NCBI GenBank assembly: GCA_964594365.1
Contig: CAZQMB010000013.1
Coordinates: 1-29,121 of the forward strand
Direction of reading: 5' to 3'
DNA length: 29,121 nucleotides
Source: CAIUSP01 sp964594365
GTDB taxonomy: Bacteria > Actinomycetota > Thermoleophilia > Solirubrobacterales > 70-9
The position numbers and the translations under genes are program-made. The notes below the pieces were generated by a model. That model saw nothing but the letters and a program-made list of their open reading frames with translations. It searched no databases and was not told where the DNA came from. This document shows positions 7,476-15,318 of the stretch, one piece after another. Position 1 is the stretch's first letter, and each line of letters begins with the position of its first letter.

Positions 7476-8611
7476 GGAGTCACCTCTCTCGGTACACGCT
7501 GACCGATACCCACGGTCACCTCGTAGTTGATCGTGCCGAGATGATCGGCGAGCTCCTGGGCGGAGATCTCCTCCTCTCCCTGCCGGCCGAGCAGGACCAC
7601 CTCGTCGCCGATCTCGACCTCGGACGAGGAGCCGAGCTCGATCGCGATGTTGTCCATCGAGACCGCACCGATCACCGGTGCCCTCTTGCCTGCGACCAGA
7701 ACGTCTGCCACGCCGCCGAGCGCACGCCGGTATCCGTCCCCGTATCCGACGGGACAGATTGCGACCTTGGTGGGCGATGAAGCCGTCCACTTCCGGCCGT
7801 AGCCGACGGAGTCGCCCACCTGGAGATCCTTGATCGCCCCGACCCTCGAGACGAGGCTCAACGCTGGCTCCAATTCGAGGCCTTCGGAGTAGCCGCCGTA
7901 GGGGGAAAGCCCGTAGATCGCGATCCCGCAGCGAACGAAATCGAAGTGCGATTCGGGCTCCGCGAGGGTTGCTCCGCTGTTGGCCGCGTGGATCATGCAG
8001 CCGGGCTGGAGGCTGCGGGCGACGGCGACGCTCTCCGAGAAGGTCTCCAGTTGCTCGGCGAGGAAGGGGTCTCCGGGTTCGTCGGCCGTCGCGAAGTGGG
8101 TCCAGAGACCAGCCAACTCGAGTTCGTCGTCTCGTGCCGCCGTGCTGAGCATCTCCACGACCTCGGCCTGATCGGTCTGCCCGAGTCGTCCCATGCCTGT
8201 GTCGTGCTTGACGTGGACACGCAGCGGCTTCCCACTCTCCGAGGCGAGCGCGCGGCAGGCCTCGAGGAATCCAGTGGTCCAGACGCCGACCTCTGCATCT
8301 ATCGCTGCCGCCCGAGCGAGCTCAGCCGGACTCATGGCACCGAGGATCACCAGCGGGACGTCGCTCGCCTCGGGGACGTTGGACAGGATTTCCTCGGCTT
8401 CTCCCGCCGTGGCGACGGCGAGCCTGGTTGCGCCGCCTCGAAGGACGGCGCGGGTGACCTCGGTCGAGCCATGGCCGTAGGCATCTGCCTTCACCACCGC
8501 GCAGAGCTCCGCTCCACCGACGAGCCGACGACTGATGCTGCGGCAGTTCGACTCGATGGCGCCAGTCGAGACCCGAGCGAGGATCCGCTGTCCGGATGCG
8601 GCCTCGGTCAT
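7472..8611 (-). CDS. alr: Alanine racemase
   Basis: A 379-residue PLP-dependent fold-type III racemase converting L-Ala to D-Ala for peptidoglycan. The PLP lysine is Lys41 in VVKADAYGHG, and the opposite-face catalytic tyrosine is Tyr271 in SVGYGRKW. Other family blocks are KHDTGMGRLG (135-144), NSGAT (211-215) and VRCGIAIYGLSPY (226-238). Start ATG 8611 overlaps the stop of the preceding gene (ATGA), and its stop overlaps cca. D-Ala made here would be used by the D-Ala-D-Ala pathway whose carboxypeptidase lies at 20.1-21.5 kb. Confidence 0.97.
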   Translation of the reverse strand: MTEAASGQRILARVSTGAIESNCRSISRRLVGGAELCAVVKADAYGHGSTEVTRAVLRGGATRLAVATAGEAEEILSNVPEASDVPLVILGAMSPAELARAAAIDAEVGVWTTGFLEACRALASESGKPLRVHVKHDTGMGRLGQTDQAEVVEMLSTAARDDELELAGLWTHFATADEPGDPFLAEQLETFSESVAVARSLQPGCMIHAANSGATLAEPESHFDFVRCGIAIYGLSPYGGYSEGLELEPALSLVSRVGAIKDLQVGDSVGYGRKWTASSPTKVAICPVGYGDGYRRALGGVADVLVAGKRAPVIGAVSMDNIAIELGSSSEVEIGDEVVLLGRQGEEEISAQELADHLGTINYEVTVGIGQRVPREVTP

Positions 8612-10122
8612 CTCCCAAGGCCCTCGGGTATCGCGTCCACTACGTCGCTGGCGATGACGGAATCAGTACCCACCCGATTTGCGGCAGCCAGTCCGGCCCT
8701 GGAGTGGGCCTTGACTGCCACGCAGGCTGCCTCGAACGGATCGAGACCACGGGCGAGCATGCCTCCGATCATCCCCGAGAGGACGTCACCTGTTCCAGCT
8801 GTGGCAAGTCCCGGGGTCGAGTAGGGGTTGATCGCGATTCGATCCCCGTCCGTGACGATGGTGTCATCGCCCTTGCTCACCACGACCGACTTGGAGATGC
8901 GGGCAGCCTCGAGGGCGGACTCGAGTCGGTGTTCGGAGACCTGAGTTGGATCTGTATCGAGCAGCCGAGCCAGTTCGCCGGCGTGCGGCGTCAGGACAGT
9001 CGGTCGGCGCCTCTCGGAGAGGAGCGCCAACCCTCCTGCGAGCGCCTGGAAGGCATCGGCATCGATCACCAACGGTGAACTCAAGCGCGACATCAAACCC
9101 CTCAAAAGACGCTCCAGAGATGGCTCTCGCCCGATCCCGGGGCCGAAGACGATTGCATCCGCTCCTTCGCAGGCAGCCACGATCTGCTCTTCGGCTGCCG
9201 CTCTGAACACTCCCTCGCGCGAGGGGCACCCCACCGACATGACCTCGGTCAGTTTCACCTCGAAGATCTGCTCCAGCTCCGCCGGAACGACCACCGTTGC
9301 GTATCCGGCACCACTGCGGATCGCTGCCGTTGCAGAGAGGCAGACCGCTCCGGTGAGTCCGCGGGAGCCGCCGCAGATGATCACCCTGCCTGCTGTGAAC
9401 TTGTTCGACGTCGCACCACGGGTCGGAGGCAGCGAGAGGACACGGTCCGAGATCAGCCCCGCGTAGGGGATCGCCGGGGCGCCAGACGGTATTCCGATCG
9501 GCGCGATCTCGAGCTCCCCCCTGACCCATCTTCCGGGCGCTACCCAGTGACCGATCTTGGACATGTGGAAGGTCACGGTGGCGGTTGCTTCGACGGCGGA
9601 ACCGAGGATCTCGCCCGTACTTGCATTCACTCCGGAGGGGATGTCTGCGGCGACGACTGTGGAGGATGCCTCGTTCAGTGAAGAGATCGCCGCAGCGGCT
9701 GCATCACGTGGCTCTCCGGAGAAGCCCGTGCCGAAGATCGCGTCGATCACGACCTCGAACTCCGGAAGCATCTCACTGATCCGTCCATCCGGTGCGTCCC
9801 TGAAGGAACCGAGGCGGTCGAGGTTGACCTTCGAGTCGGGAGTGACCCCCTCTCCTCCTCCAACCAACACCGTCTCGACCTGATGCCCGCTCTCGCCGAG
9901 GATTCGCGCGGCCACCAGGCCATCACCTCCGTTGTTCCCTTTGCCGCAGACGACCAGGACCCGCTGTCCAGGCTGGATGAAGCTCTCCGTCTTGCGGGCG
10001 AGTGCGATCCCCGCCGTCTCCATCAATTCGATAGAGGGCACACCCTGCTCCTCGATCGCCCAGCGATCGTCCTCGCGCATCTGCGCGGCGTCCAGACACG
10101 GATCCAGCCAATCTGCGGTCAC
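8608..10122 (-). CDS. nnr: Bifunctional NAD(P)HX epimerase / ADP(ATP)-dependent NAD(P)HX dehydratase
   Basis: A 504-residue fusion of two metabolite-repair enzymes that rescue hydrated NAD(P)H. Residues about 1-210 are the epimerase (YjeF_N/NnrE), with VVCGKGNNGGDGLVAARIL (58-76) and VIDAIFGTGFSGE. Residues about 235-504 are the ribokinase-like dehydratase (NnrD), with VIICGGSRGLTGAVCLSA and the catalytic GTGDVLSG (about 443-450). The frame is open upstream to 10305, inside acpS; GTG 10122 was chosen because it lies after the acpS stop, immediately precedes the domain, and has the box TAGGCT seven bases upstream. Its stop overlaps the alr start. The position between acpS and alr is conserved in Actinomycetota. 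Confidence 0.95.
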   Translation of the reverse strand: MTADWLDPCLDAAQMREDDRWAIEEQGVPSIELMETAGIALARKTESFIQPGQRVLVVCGKGNNGGDGLVAARILGESGHQVETVLVGGGEGVTPDSKVNLDRLGSFRDAPDGRISEMLPEFEVVIDAIFGTGFSGEPRDAAAAAISSLNEASSTVVAADIPSGVNASTGEILGSAVEATATVTFHMSKIGHWVAPGRWVRGELEIAPIGIPSGAPAIPYAGLISDRVLSLPPTRGATSNKFTAGRVIICGGSRGLTGAVCLSATAAIRSGAGYATVVVPAELEQIFEVKLTEVMSVGCPSREGVFRAAAEEQIVAACEGADAIVFGPGIGREPSLERLLRGLMSRLSSPLVIDADAFQALAGGLALLSERRRPTVLTPHAGELARLLDTDPTQVSEHRLESALEAARISKSVVVSKGDDTIVTDGDRIAINPYSTPGLATAGTGDVLSGMIGGMLARGLDPFEAACVAVKAHSRAGLAAANRVGTDSVIASDVVDAIPEGLGR

Positions 10123-10129
10123 TCCGACC

Positions 10130-10135
10130 AGCCTA
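10130..10135 (-). promoter_or_regulatory. Leaderless-type -10 box for nnr
   Basis: TAGGCT on the minus strand, seven bases before GTG 10122, in the 26-bp gap after acpS. It is an internal promoter candidate that would let nnr-alr-cca be expressed apart from rplM-acpS. Confidence 0.5.
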
Positions 10136-10148
10136 GGACCAAAGCCAC

Positions 10149-10532
10149 TCAGCGGGTGGCAGACGAAACCCGCGCCAGTGCAACCGCACCGGCCATATCT
10201 CTCGAATGGGTGAGAGAGATCGATATCTCCAGCCCTCTCGAGAGCGCAAAGGCAGACGCCCGTCCACTCAGCTCGACCTGAGGGGCGCCCTCGCCATCGG
10301 TGCATATCTCTACCTGCGACAGCGGTATCCCCTCCTCGCCGAGAGCCTTGACCACTGCCTCCTTGGCGGCGAACCTCGCCGCCAGATGCCTGCCGGGCCG
10401 GGCACGACGGGTCGCGTACGCGAGTTCCCGCTGACTGAAGATCCGCTCGGCCAAACCGGGGCGCCGACCGAGCGCCGCCTCGATTCGATCGATCTCGATC
10501 AGGTCGATGCCGACTCCACCATCTCCGGACAC
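10149..10532 (-). CDS. acpS: Holo-[acyl-carrier-protein] synthase
   Basis: A 127-residue 4'-phosphopantetheinyl transferase that moves phosphopantetheine from CoA to the serine of acyl carrier protein. The family's GVGIDLIEIDRIE (6-18, Asp10) and RFAAKEAVVKALG (53-65, Glu59) carry the Mg2+ ligands. Length matches the 120-130 norm. The start is taken as GTG 10532, 11 bp after the glmS stop, with GGAG three bases upstream; GTG 10541 is an in-frame alternative giving three more residues. It is co-transcribed with glmS. Confidence 0.95.
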   Translation of the reverse strand: MSGDGGVGIDLIEIDRIEAALGRRPGLAERIFSQRELAYATRRARPGRHLAARFAAKEAVVKALGEEGIPLSQVEICTDGEGAPQVELSGRASAFALSRGLEISISLTHSRDMAGAVALARVSSATR

Positions 10533-10543
10533 CGGCTCCACGG

Positions 10544-12421
10544 CTACTCGACCGTGACCGTCTTGGCCAGATTGCGCGGTTGATCCACGTTCATACCGTT
10601 GAGTCGGGCTACGTGGTACGCGAGCAACTGCAAGGGGATGATCGCGAGGATCGGCTGCAGGATCCAATCCGTCTCGGGCACGAAGACCGTCTCGTCCGCC
10701 ACCTGGGAGACCTCATCGAAACCTCGAGTCGCGACTGCGATCACATCGGCACCGCGCGCTCTGACCTCCTCGACGTTAGAGAGGATCTTGCCCAGCACAG
10801 GACTCTCGGTCGCCACGCAGATGACGGGCGTCGACTCGTCGAGCAGGGCGATGGGGCCGTGTTTCATCTCGCCGGCCGCATACGCATCCGCTGGTATGTA
10901 GGAGATCTCCTTCAGCTTGAGTGCTCCCTCGAGGCAGATCGGGAGTCCGATGTGGCGACCGAGGTAGAGGAAGAACCTCCGGTGCCGCTCGCGCTCCGCG
11001 ATCGCGAGGACCCGATCGTTGGTTTCGCGAATCGTCTCGCCGATCAACGAGGGGAGGCGCTTCAGGCCCGCCACCAGCTCGTCGTTCCGCTCGGTACTGA
11101 GGGTGCCTCGGATCTCGGCAAGCCAGAGCCCCAGCAGGTACATGCAGGCCACCTGGCTGACGAACGTCTTCGTTGCCGCTACCCCCACCTCCAACCCGGC
11201 CCTGGTGAAGAGGACTGCATCCGCATCTCGGGTGGCCTGGCTCCCCATGATGTTGGTGATGGCGAGGACCTTGGCGCCGCGTTCGCGAGCGAGCCTCATC
11301 GCAGCAAGGGTGTCTGCGGTCTCACCGGACTGGGTGATTCCGATAACCAAGTCGTCGTCGTTGACGACTGGATCGCGGTACCGGTACTCGGAAGCAATGT
11401 CCATCTCTACCGGAACCCTCGCCCAGGTCTCGATCGCGTACCGACCCACGAGACCTGCGTGGTAGCTGGTGCCGCAGGCGACGATGACGATCCTCTTGAT
11501 CCCCTTGACGAATTCATCCTCGAATCCGAGTTCCGAGAGGTCTACCGCGTCGGCTTCGTGCAATCGGTCCGCAATCGTCTCGGCTACCGCGTCCGGCTGT
11601 TCGTGGATCTCCTTCAGCATGAACGTCTCGAAGCCCTCCTTCTCGGCAGCCGCCGCGTCCCAGGTCACCTCCTCGGTCTCCCTCGCGACCTCGTTGCCCT
11701 CTTCGTCGATGATCCTCGCGGTTCCGGGGCCGAGGGTGACCACCTCGCCGTCTTCGATGCTCAGGGCATTCCGGGTCTCGGCCAGGAACGCTGGAATGGC
11801 CGATGCCACGAAGGCTTCTCCCTCCCCCAGTCCGACGATCAGCGGGCACTCCTTCCTCGCCGCGACCAGTTCTTCCGGCCGGGATGAACACATGGCCACG
11901 AACGCGTAATGGCCGCGAAGCTCAGCGAACGCCGCTCTCACCGCAGCAGTGAGATCCCCGTCGTAGTGGCGCTCGATCAGATGCGCGACGACCTCTGCAT
12001 CGGTTTCGGATGTGAACGAGTGGCCCTGATCGCTCAATTCCTGTCTGAGCTGGGCGTGATTCTCGACGATTCCGTTCAGCACGATCTGGATCTCGCTGTT
12101 GCAATCGGTATGTGGGTGCGTGTTCTCCTCTGTGACCTTCCCGTGTGTCGCCCAGCGCGTATGGGCGATACCCGTGCTCGCCTGAGAGAGCACGGTGGCG
12201 GTGGCAACGGCGCCCCCCTGTGTCTGCGCGGACATCTCGGTGTCTACCGCGGCGCGGAGATTGGCGAGATTGCCAACGGCACGCACGCTCTCGATCACGC
12301 CGTCTGAACTGAGCAGGGAGAGACCAGCGGAGTCATAACCTCGGTACTCGAGGCTCTCGAGGCCGGCGAGCAAGAGATCCCGGCACGGGCGTGGCCCTAC
12401 GTATCCGACTATTCCGCACAT
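10544..12421 (-). CDS. glmS: Glutamine-fructose-6-phosphate aminotransferase (isomerizing)
   Basis: A 625-residue enzyme making glucosamine-6-phosphate from fructose-6-phosphate and glutamine, the committed step to UDP-GlcNAc. The N-terminal class II glutaminase begins MCGIVGYVG, with nucleophile Cys2 after Met removal, and has GIAHTRWATHG. Two SIS domains follow, with VACGTSYHAGLVGR and ITQSGETADTLAA. The C-terminus LAKTVTVE is the family's conserved tail. It is about 16 residues longer than the E. coli enzyme, owing to an Ala/Thr/Gln-rich insert near residues 65-83 in the glutaminase domain. ATG 12421 has no good Shine-Dalgarno. A stem-loop lies in the 51-bp gap upstream. No glmS ribozyme is seen. 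Confidence 0.97.
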   Translation of the reverse strand: MCGIVGYVGPRPCRDLLLAGLESLEYRGYDSAGLSLLSSDGVIESVRAVGNLANLRAAVDTEMSAQTQGGAVATATVLSQASTGIAHTRWATHGKVTEENTHPHTDCNSEIQIVLNGIVENHAQLRQELSDQGHSFTSETDAEVVAHLIERHYDGDLTAAVRAAFAELRGHYAFVAMCSSRPEELVAARKECPLIVGLGEGEAFVASAIPAFLAETRNALSIEDGEVVTLGPGTARIIDEEGNEVARETEEVTWDAAAAEKEGFETFMLKEIHEQPDAVAETIADRLHEADAVDLSELGFEDEFVKGIKRIVIVACGTSYHAGLVGRYAIETWARVPVEMDIASEYRYRDPVVNDDDLVIGITQSGETADTLAAMRLARERGAKVLAITNIMGSQATRDADAVLFTRAGLEVGVAATKTFVSQVACMYLLGLWLAEIRGTLSTERNDELVAGLKRLPSLIGETIRETNDRVLAIAERERHRRFFLYLGRHIGLPICLEGALKLKEISYIPADAYAAGEMKHGPIALLDESTPVICVATESPVLGKILSNVEEVRARGADVIAVATRGFDEVSQVADETVFVPETDWILQPILAIIPLQLLAYHVARLNGMNVDQPRNLAKTVTVE

Positions 12422-12449
12422 CGCTTGGACGACAGGGTAGTGGCCACCT

Positions 12450-12465
12450 CTGCCGCGAGCGGCAG
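12450..12465 (-). other. Stem-loop between glmM and glmS
   Basis: CTGCCG-CTCG-CGGCAG on the minus strand is a perfect 6-bp GC-rich stem with a tetraloop. No U-tract follows, so it is not a standard terminator. It could be an mRNA-stability or attenuation element. A TACCCT box lies between it and ATG 12421, 12 bases before the start, and may be a weak internal promoter. Confidence 0.4.
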
Positions 12466-12472
12466 CAGGGGT

Positions 12473-13798
12473 TCAGCCGGTCGGCGAAAGCTCCGCTGTG
12501 GCGACCGCGACCAGACGATCGAGGAGCTCCGCGCACCGATCCTCCCCGGGGGCCTCGACCATGATGCGCAGAAGAGGCTCCGTGCCGGATTTGCGCACGA
12601 GGACCCTGCCTTCGCCAGCCAGCTCCGCCTCGACCGCCTCGACCTCTGCCCAGAGGGAGTCGGCTCCGTCGACCGCCGCGGGATCGGAGATCTGCACATT
12701 ACGCAGTCCCTGCGGGAGCCTTTCGAAGGAGGCTGCTCCGGAAAGAGGCTCACCGCCGAGGGCCCTCAGCAAGAGGAGTGCTGCGGCGATTCCGTCTCCT
12801 GTAGGAGAGAACCGACGCCAGATGATGTGGCCGGACTGCTCTCCGCCCAGCTGCCATTCGCGCTCGGCCAGAGCTGCGGCCACATGTCGGTCCCCTACTG
12901 GGGTCTCGGCGATCTCGATCCCCGCCTCCGCCATCGCGCGTCGGAAGCCGAAGTTGGACATGACCGTCACCGCAATCCCACCGCCGAGATCACCGCTGTG
13001 GGAAAGCGATCGACCCACGATCGACAGGATCTCGTCGCCGTCGTAGACCCGACCCGAACCATCCACCGCGACCACGCGATCGCCATCGCCGTCGAAGGCG
13101 AAACCGATGGCGGCGCCATTCTCCTCCACTGCTGAGGACAGCGCCTCGGGGTGCTGCGAACCGCAGTCGAGATTGATGTTCCTGCCGTCGGGCTCGGTGA
13201 AGAGTTCGACGACCTCCGCACCCGTCTGCCGAAAGGCTTCGGGTCCGGCGCGGAAAGTGGCGCCGTTGGCACAGTCGAGGACCACGGTCGTTCCCGACAG
13301 GTCCAACGGAAAGGACGACCCGATCTCACGGAGGTAGTCGCCAAGCCCCCCTTCGAGTTCGATCACCCGGCCGATCGGGTGTTCTCCACCTCCAGTCACT
13401 CCCGGATCGCTGACCAGAGCAGACATCTTCTCCTGAGCCTGATCGGTCAGCTTTCCGCCATCCGGGCCGAAGAACTTGATCCCGTTGTCCTCGTATGGGT
13501 TGTGCGAAGCCGAAACCACGGCCCCGAGGTCGAAACCGAGTTTGCGCACCAGGATGGATGCCGCCGGGGTCGGCAGGACCTCTCCCTGGATCGCATCCCC
13601 TCCTCCTTCACAGATACCTGCGGCCAGCGCCGAAGCGAGCATCGGGCCGGATTCGCGGGTATCGCGAACGATCAGTACCCGGGGCCGATCCGATTCGGAT
13701 CCGAGTGCCGCAGCGCGCCCGAGTGAAGTTGCAAGCTCGGCGGTCAGGAAGTCCCCCGCCTTCCCTCGGACACCATCGGTGCCGAAGAGATCCGGCAC
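12473..13798 (-). CDS. glmM: Phosphoglucosamine mutase
   Basis: A 441-residue alpha-D-phosphohexomutase that converts glucosamine-6-phosphate to glucosamine-1-phosphate. It starts LFGTDGVRG (4-12), the active serine is Ser98 in SASHNPYEDNG, the metal loop is FDGDGDRVV near residue 235, the sugar-binding loop is GGEQSGHI and the phosphate-binding loop is VRKSGTEPLLR near the C-terminus. GTG 13798 is two bases after the rpsI stop, so translation is probably coupled. In Firmicutes GlmM binds and inhibits the c-di-AMP cyclase CdaA; here a c-di-AMP riboswitch lies 1.4 kb away, which makes a physiological link conceivable but unproven. Confidence 0.97.
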   Translation of the reverse strand: MPDLFGTDGVRGKAGDFLTAELATSLGRAAALGSESDRPRVLIVRDTRESGPMLASALAAGICEGGGDAIQGEVLPTPAASILVRKLGFDLGAVVSASHNPYEDNGIKFFGPDGGKLTDQAQEKMSALVSDPGVTGGGEHPIGRVIELEGGLGDYLREIGSSFPLDLSGTTVVLDCANGATFRAGPEAFRQTGAEVVELFTEPDGRNINLDCGSQHPEALSSAVEENGAAIGFAFDGDGDRVVAVDGSGRVYDGDEILSIVGRSLSHSGDLGGGIAVTVMSNFGFRRAMAEAGIEIAETPVGDRHVAAALAEREWQLGGEQSGHIIWRRFSPTGDGIAAALLLLRALGGEPLSGAASFERLPQGLRNVQISDPAAVDGADSLWAEVEAVEAELAGEGRVLVRKSGTEPLLRIMVEAPGEDRCAELLDRLVAVATAELSPTG

Positions 13799-13800
13799 GA

Positions 13801-14532
13801 TCAGCGCTTGGAGAACTGCGGGCGCTTACGCGCCTTCTTCAGGCCGGCCTTGCGCCGCTCCTTGACCCGGGCGTCCCTGGAGAGCATCCCTCGACGCTTG
13901 AGCTCTTGACGGAGCGCGGGATCGATCTCGCAGAGCGCACGGGCGATTCCATGACGGACCGCCGAGGCTTGACCTGAGATTCCGCCGCCGTGGACTCGAA
14001 CCCTGACGTCGACATTGCCCTCATAGCCGGTCTGGGTCAGCGCCTGCATCGCGACCGTACGGAGATAGGGGCGCGGGAAGTACTCCTCCAGCGGGCGTTC
14101 GTTGACCTTGAACTCGCCGCCCCCCTGACTGAGGATCACCCTCGCAACCGATGACTTGCGCTTACCGGTCGCCATGAATCGGGCATCCGCAGAAAGCTCG
14201 GTCGGCTTGACCTCGATCGGCTTGTTGCGCGCCTCGATCTGGGCCTCGCGCTCGGCGCGCTCCTCGGCCTCGGCCTCTGCACGCGCTCTCTCCTCCGCGT
14301 CCATCTCGACCTCCGGCTCCTCGATCGCAATCGGATCGAGCTCCGCGCCCGGCACGGCTTCCTTCTTCTCCTCTTTCTTGCCCTCCTTCGACGACTTCTT
14401 GCCGGCGGATTCCTTCTTGGACTCGACAGACGGATCGTCGCCGGAGGCGGACTGCCCTCCGACCTCGGGCTTGGGAGCGTCCTCGGGTGAGGGGGTCTCG
14501 TCGGTCTCCGGCTGCTTGGGTTCTTCGCTCAC
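13801..14532 (-). CDS. rpsI: 30S ribosomal protein S9 with long N-terminal extension
   Basis: The C-terminal 126 residues (118-243) are a normal S9: FMATGKRKSSVARVIL, GYEGNVDVRVRVHGGGISGQ, AVRHGIARALCEIDP, and the basic tail RKKAR-type KKARKRPQFSKR that reaches the ribosomal P site. Before it lies an extension of about 117 residues that is low-complexity and charged: Pro/Glu-rich at 1-30, Lys/Glu/Ser-rich at 38-60 and Ala/Glu/Arg helical at 76-102. Actinobacterial S9 often has an extension of 20-50 residues; this one is far longer. GTG 14532 overlaps the rplM stop by 4 bp, which supports translation from the distal start. An internal ATG at the Met of MATGKRK could yield a standard-length S9. 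Confidence 0.95.
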   Translation of the reverse strand: MSEEPKQPETDETPSPEDAPKPEVGGQSASGDDPSVESKKESAGKKSSKEGKKEEKKEAVPGAELDPIAIEEPEVEMDAEERARAEAEAEERAEREAQIEARNKPIEVKPTELSADARFMATGKRKSSVARVILSQGGGEFKVNERPLEEYFPRPYLRTVAMQALTQTGYEGNVDVRVRVHGGGISGQASAVRHGIARALCEIDPALRQELKRRGMLSRDARVKERRKAGLKKARKRPQFSKR

Positions 14533-14963
14533 GCTTCGATCTCCATCTCGGTTGGGGATTGCGCCTCATGCGGATGCTCCGGCCCTGAGTAGACCTTCAA
14601 CTTGGTGAGTTGCTGTCGAGAAAGCCGGTTGCGGGGCATCATCCCCTTGACTGCCTTGCGGATGACCTCTTCAGGCTGCCGATCGAGCATCTCCGACAGG
14701 GTCCGGGAACGAATGCCGCCCGGGTACCCGGAGTGGCGCCAGTAGCGCTTGTCGTTGAGTTTGTTGCCGGTGACGCGGATCTTCTCTGCGTTTACGACCA
14801 CCACGAAGTCTCCGACGTCCACATGCGGCGTATAGGTGGGCTTGCGCTTGCCACGGAGGAGATCGGCGATCTGGGTCGCGAAGCGCCCCAGGGTCTTACC
14901 CTCGGCGTCGACCACGACCCAAGTGCGATCGCGGTCGGAATTGTTTGCTTGGTAGGTCTTCAT
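14529..14963 (-). CDS. rplM: 50S ribosomal protein L13
   Basis: A 144-residue L13, normal length. Recognisable blocks are WVVVDAEGKTLGRFATQIA (15-33), GDFVVVVNAEKIRVTGNK (51-68), KRYWRHSGYPGG (72-83) and the family signature KAVKGMMPRNRLSR (103-116). ATG 14963 was chosen over upstream starts because it is the conserved first residue (MKTYQ); the upstream frame holds leader sequence. A TATCAT box at 15019-15024 gives a leader of about 50 nt. This is the first gene of the minus-strand run. Confidence 0.97.
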   Translation of the reverse strand: MKTYQANNSDRDRTWVVVDAEGKTLGRFATQIADLLRGKRKPTYTPHVDVGDFVVVVNAEKIRVTGNKLNDKRYWRHSGYPGGIRSRTLSEMLDRQPEEVIRKAVKGMMPRNRLSRQQLTKLKVYSGPEHPHEAQSPTEMEIEA

Positions 14964-15018
14964 GCGAAAGAGGCCACTCCTGAACCAGCGTCGAAGGCCG
15001 AACAGGCGCGGCTGCGCG

Positions 15019-15024
15019 ATGATA
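15019..15024 (-). promoter_or_regulatory. Probable -10 box of the rplM-rpsI-glmM operon
   Basis: TATCAT on the minus strand, 55 bases before ATG 14963, one mismatch from TATAAT. No convincing -35 is seen. Unlike the leaderless starts, this operon would have a leader of about 50 nt, room for L13 autoregulation. Confidence 0.4.
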
Positions 15025-15127
15025 GCCGCCTCGGGCCTGAGCCGCAGGAGAGGTGCTGGAGGCTCGCAAGTAGTGACCCAGCCAGGTGAGGATTCGCCGC
15101 CATGCAGAGGTCGCCGGGGCACTGATG

Positions 15128-15133
15128 TAGGCT
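15128..15133 (+). promoter_or_regulatory. Probable -10 box of the M23 peptidase gene
   Basis: TAGGCT, the commonest -10 variant in this window, placed so that transcription would begin near 15140, just before the c-di-AMP riboswitch. Confidence 0.4.
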
Positions 15134-15149
15134 TCTGCGAACAACGCTC

Positions 15150-15311
15150 AATCGGCTGAGATCAATTCTCGGTCGAGCGGGGGAACCACTCGGATATCCG
15201 GGCCTTGGAGAAACTCTGATGAAGGTCCAATGGGTATCGGGGGCGAATCGCACATATACCTGCGTAGCGCCAACTTTTCGGCGCGAGCCCGACAGCTAAC
15301 CCCGTAGGCAG
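15150..15311 (+). ncRNA. ydaO/yuaA-type cyclic-di-AMP riboswitch
   Basis: The leader of the M23 peptidase gene carries both hallmark segments of the ydaO class: the 5' motif GAGCGGGGGAACC at 15175-15187 and the 3' motif CCGACAGCTAACCCCGTAGG ending near 15308. The distance between them, about 105 nt, suits the class. In Actinomycetota these riboswitches precede cell-wall hydrolase genes (resuscitation factors, NlpC/P60 and M23 peptidases) and turn expression off when c-di-AMP is high. The aptamer ends within about 10 nt of the start codon, so the ribosome site GGAAAA lies right at its 3' edge, which suits control of translation initiation. Boundaries are approximate. The remaining part of the 355-bp gap holds the two divergent promoters and nothing else I can identify. 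Confidence 0.88.
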
Positions 15312-15318
15312 TGGAAAA

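Noticed and set aside
10580..11887. 435-codon open frame on the plus strand opposite glmS, and similar long antisense frames (for example 6399-7502 and 26797-28227)
   Set aside because: They lie entirely opposite strongly supported genes and have the Arg/Asp/Gly-rich composition typical of antisense frames in high-GC DNA; no domain, start signal or promoter was seen.
10544..12472. glmS ribozyme in front of glmS
   Set aside because: The 51-bp gap is too short for the ribozyme and shows none of its conserved core.
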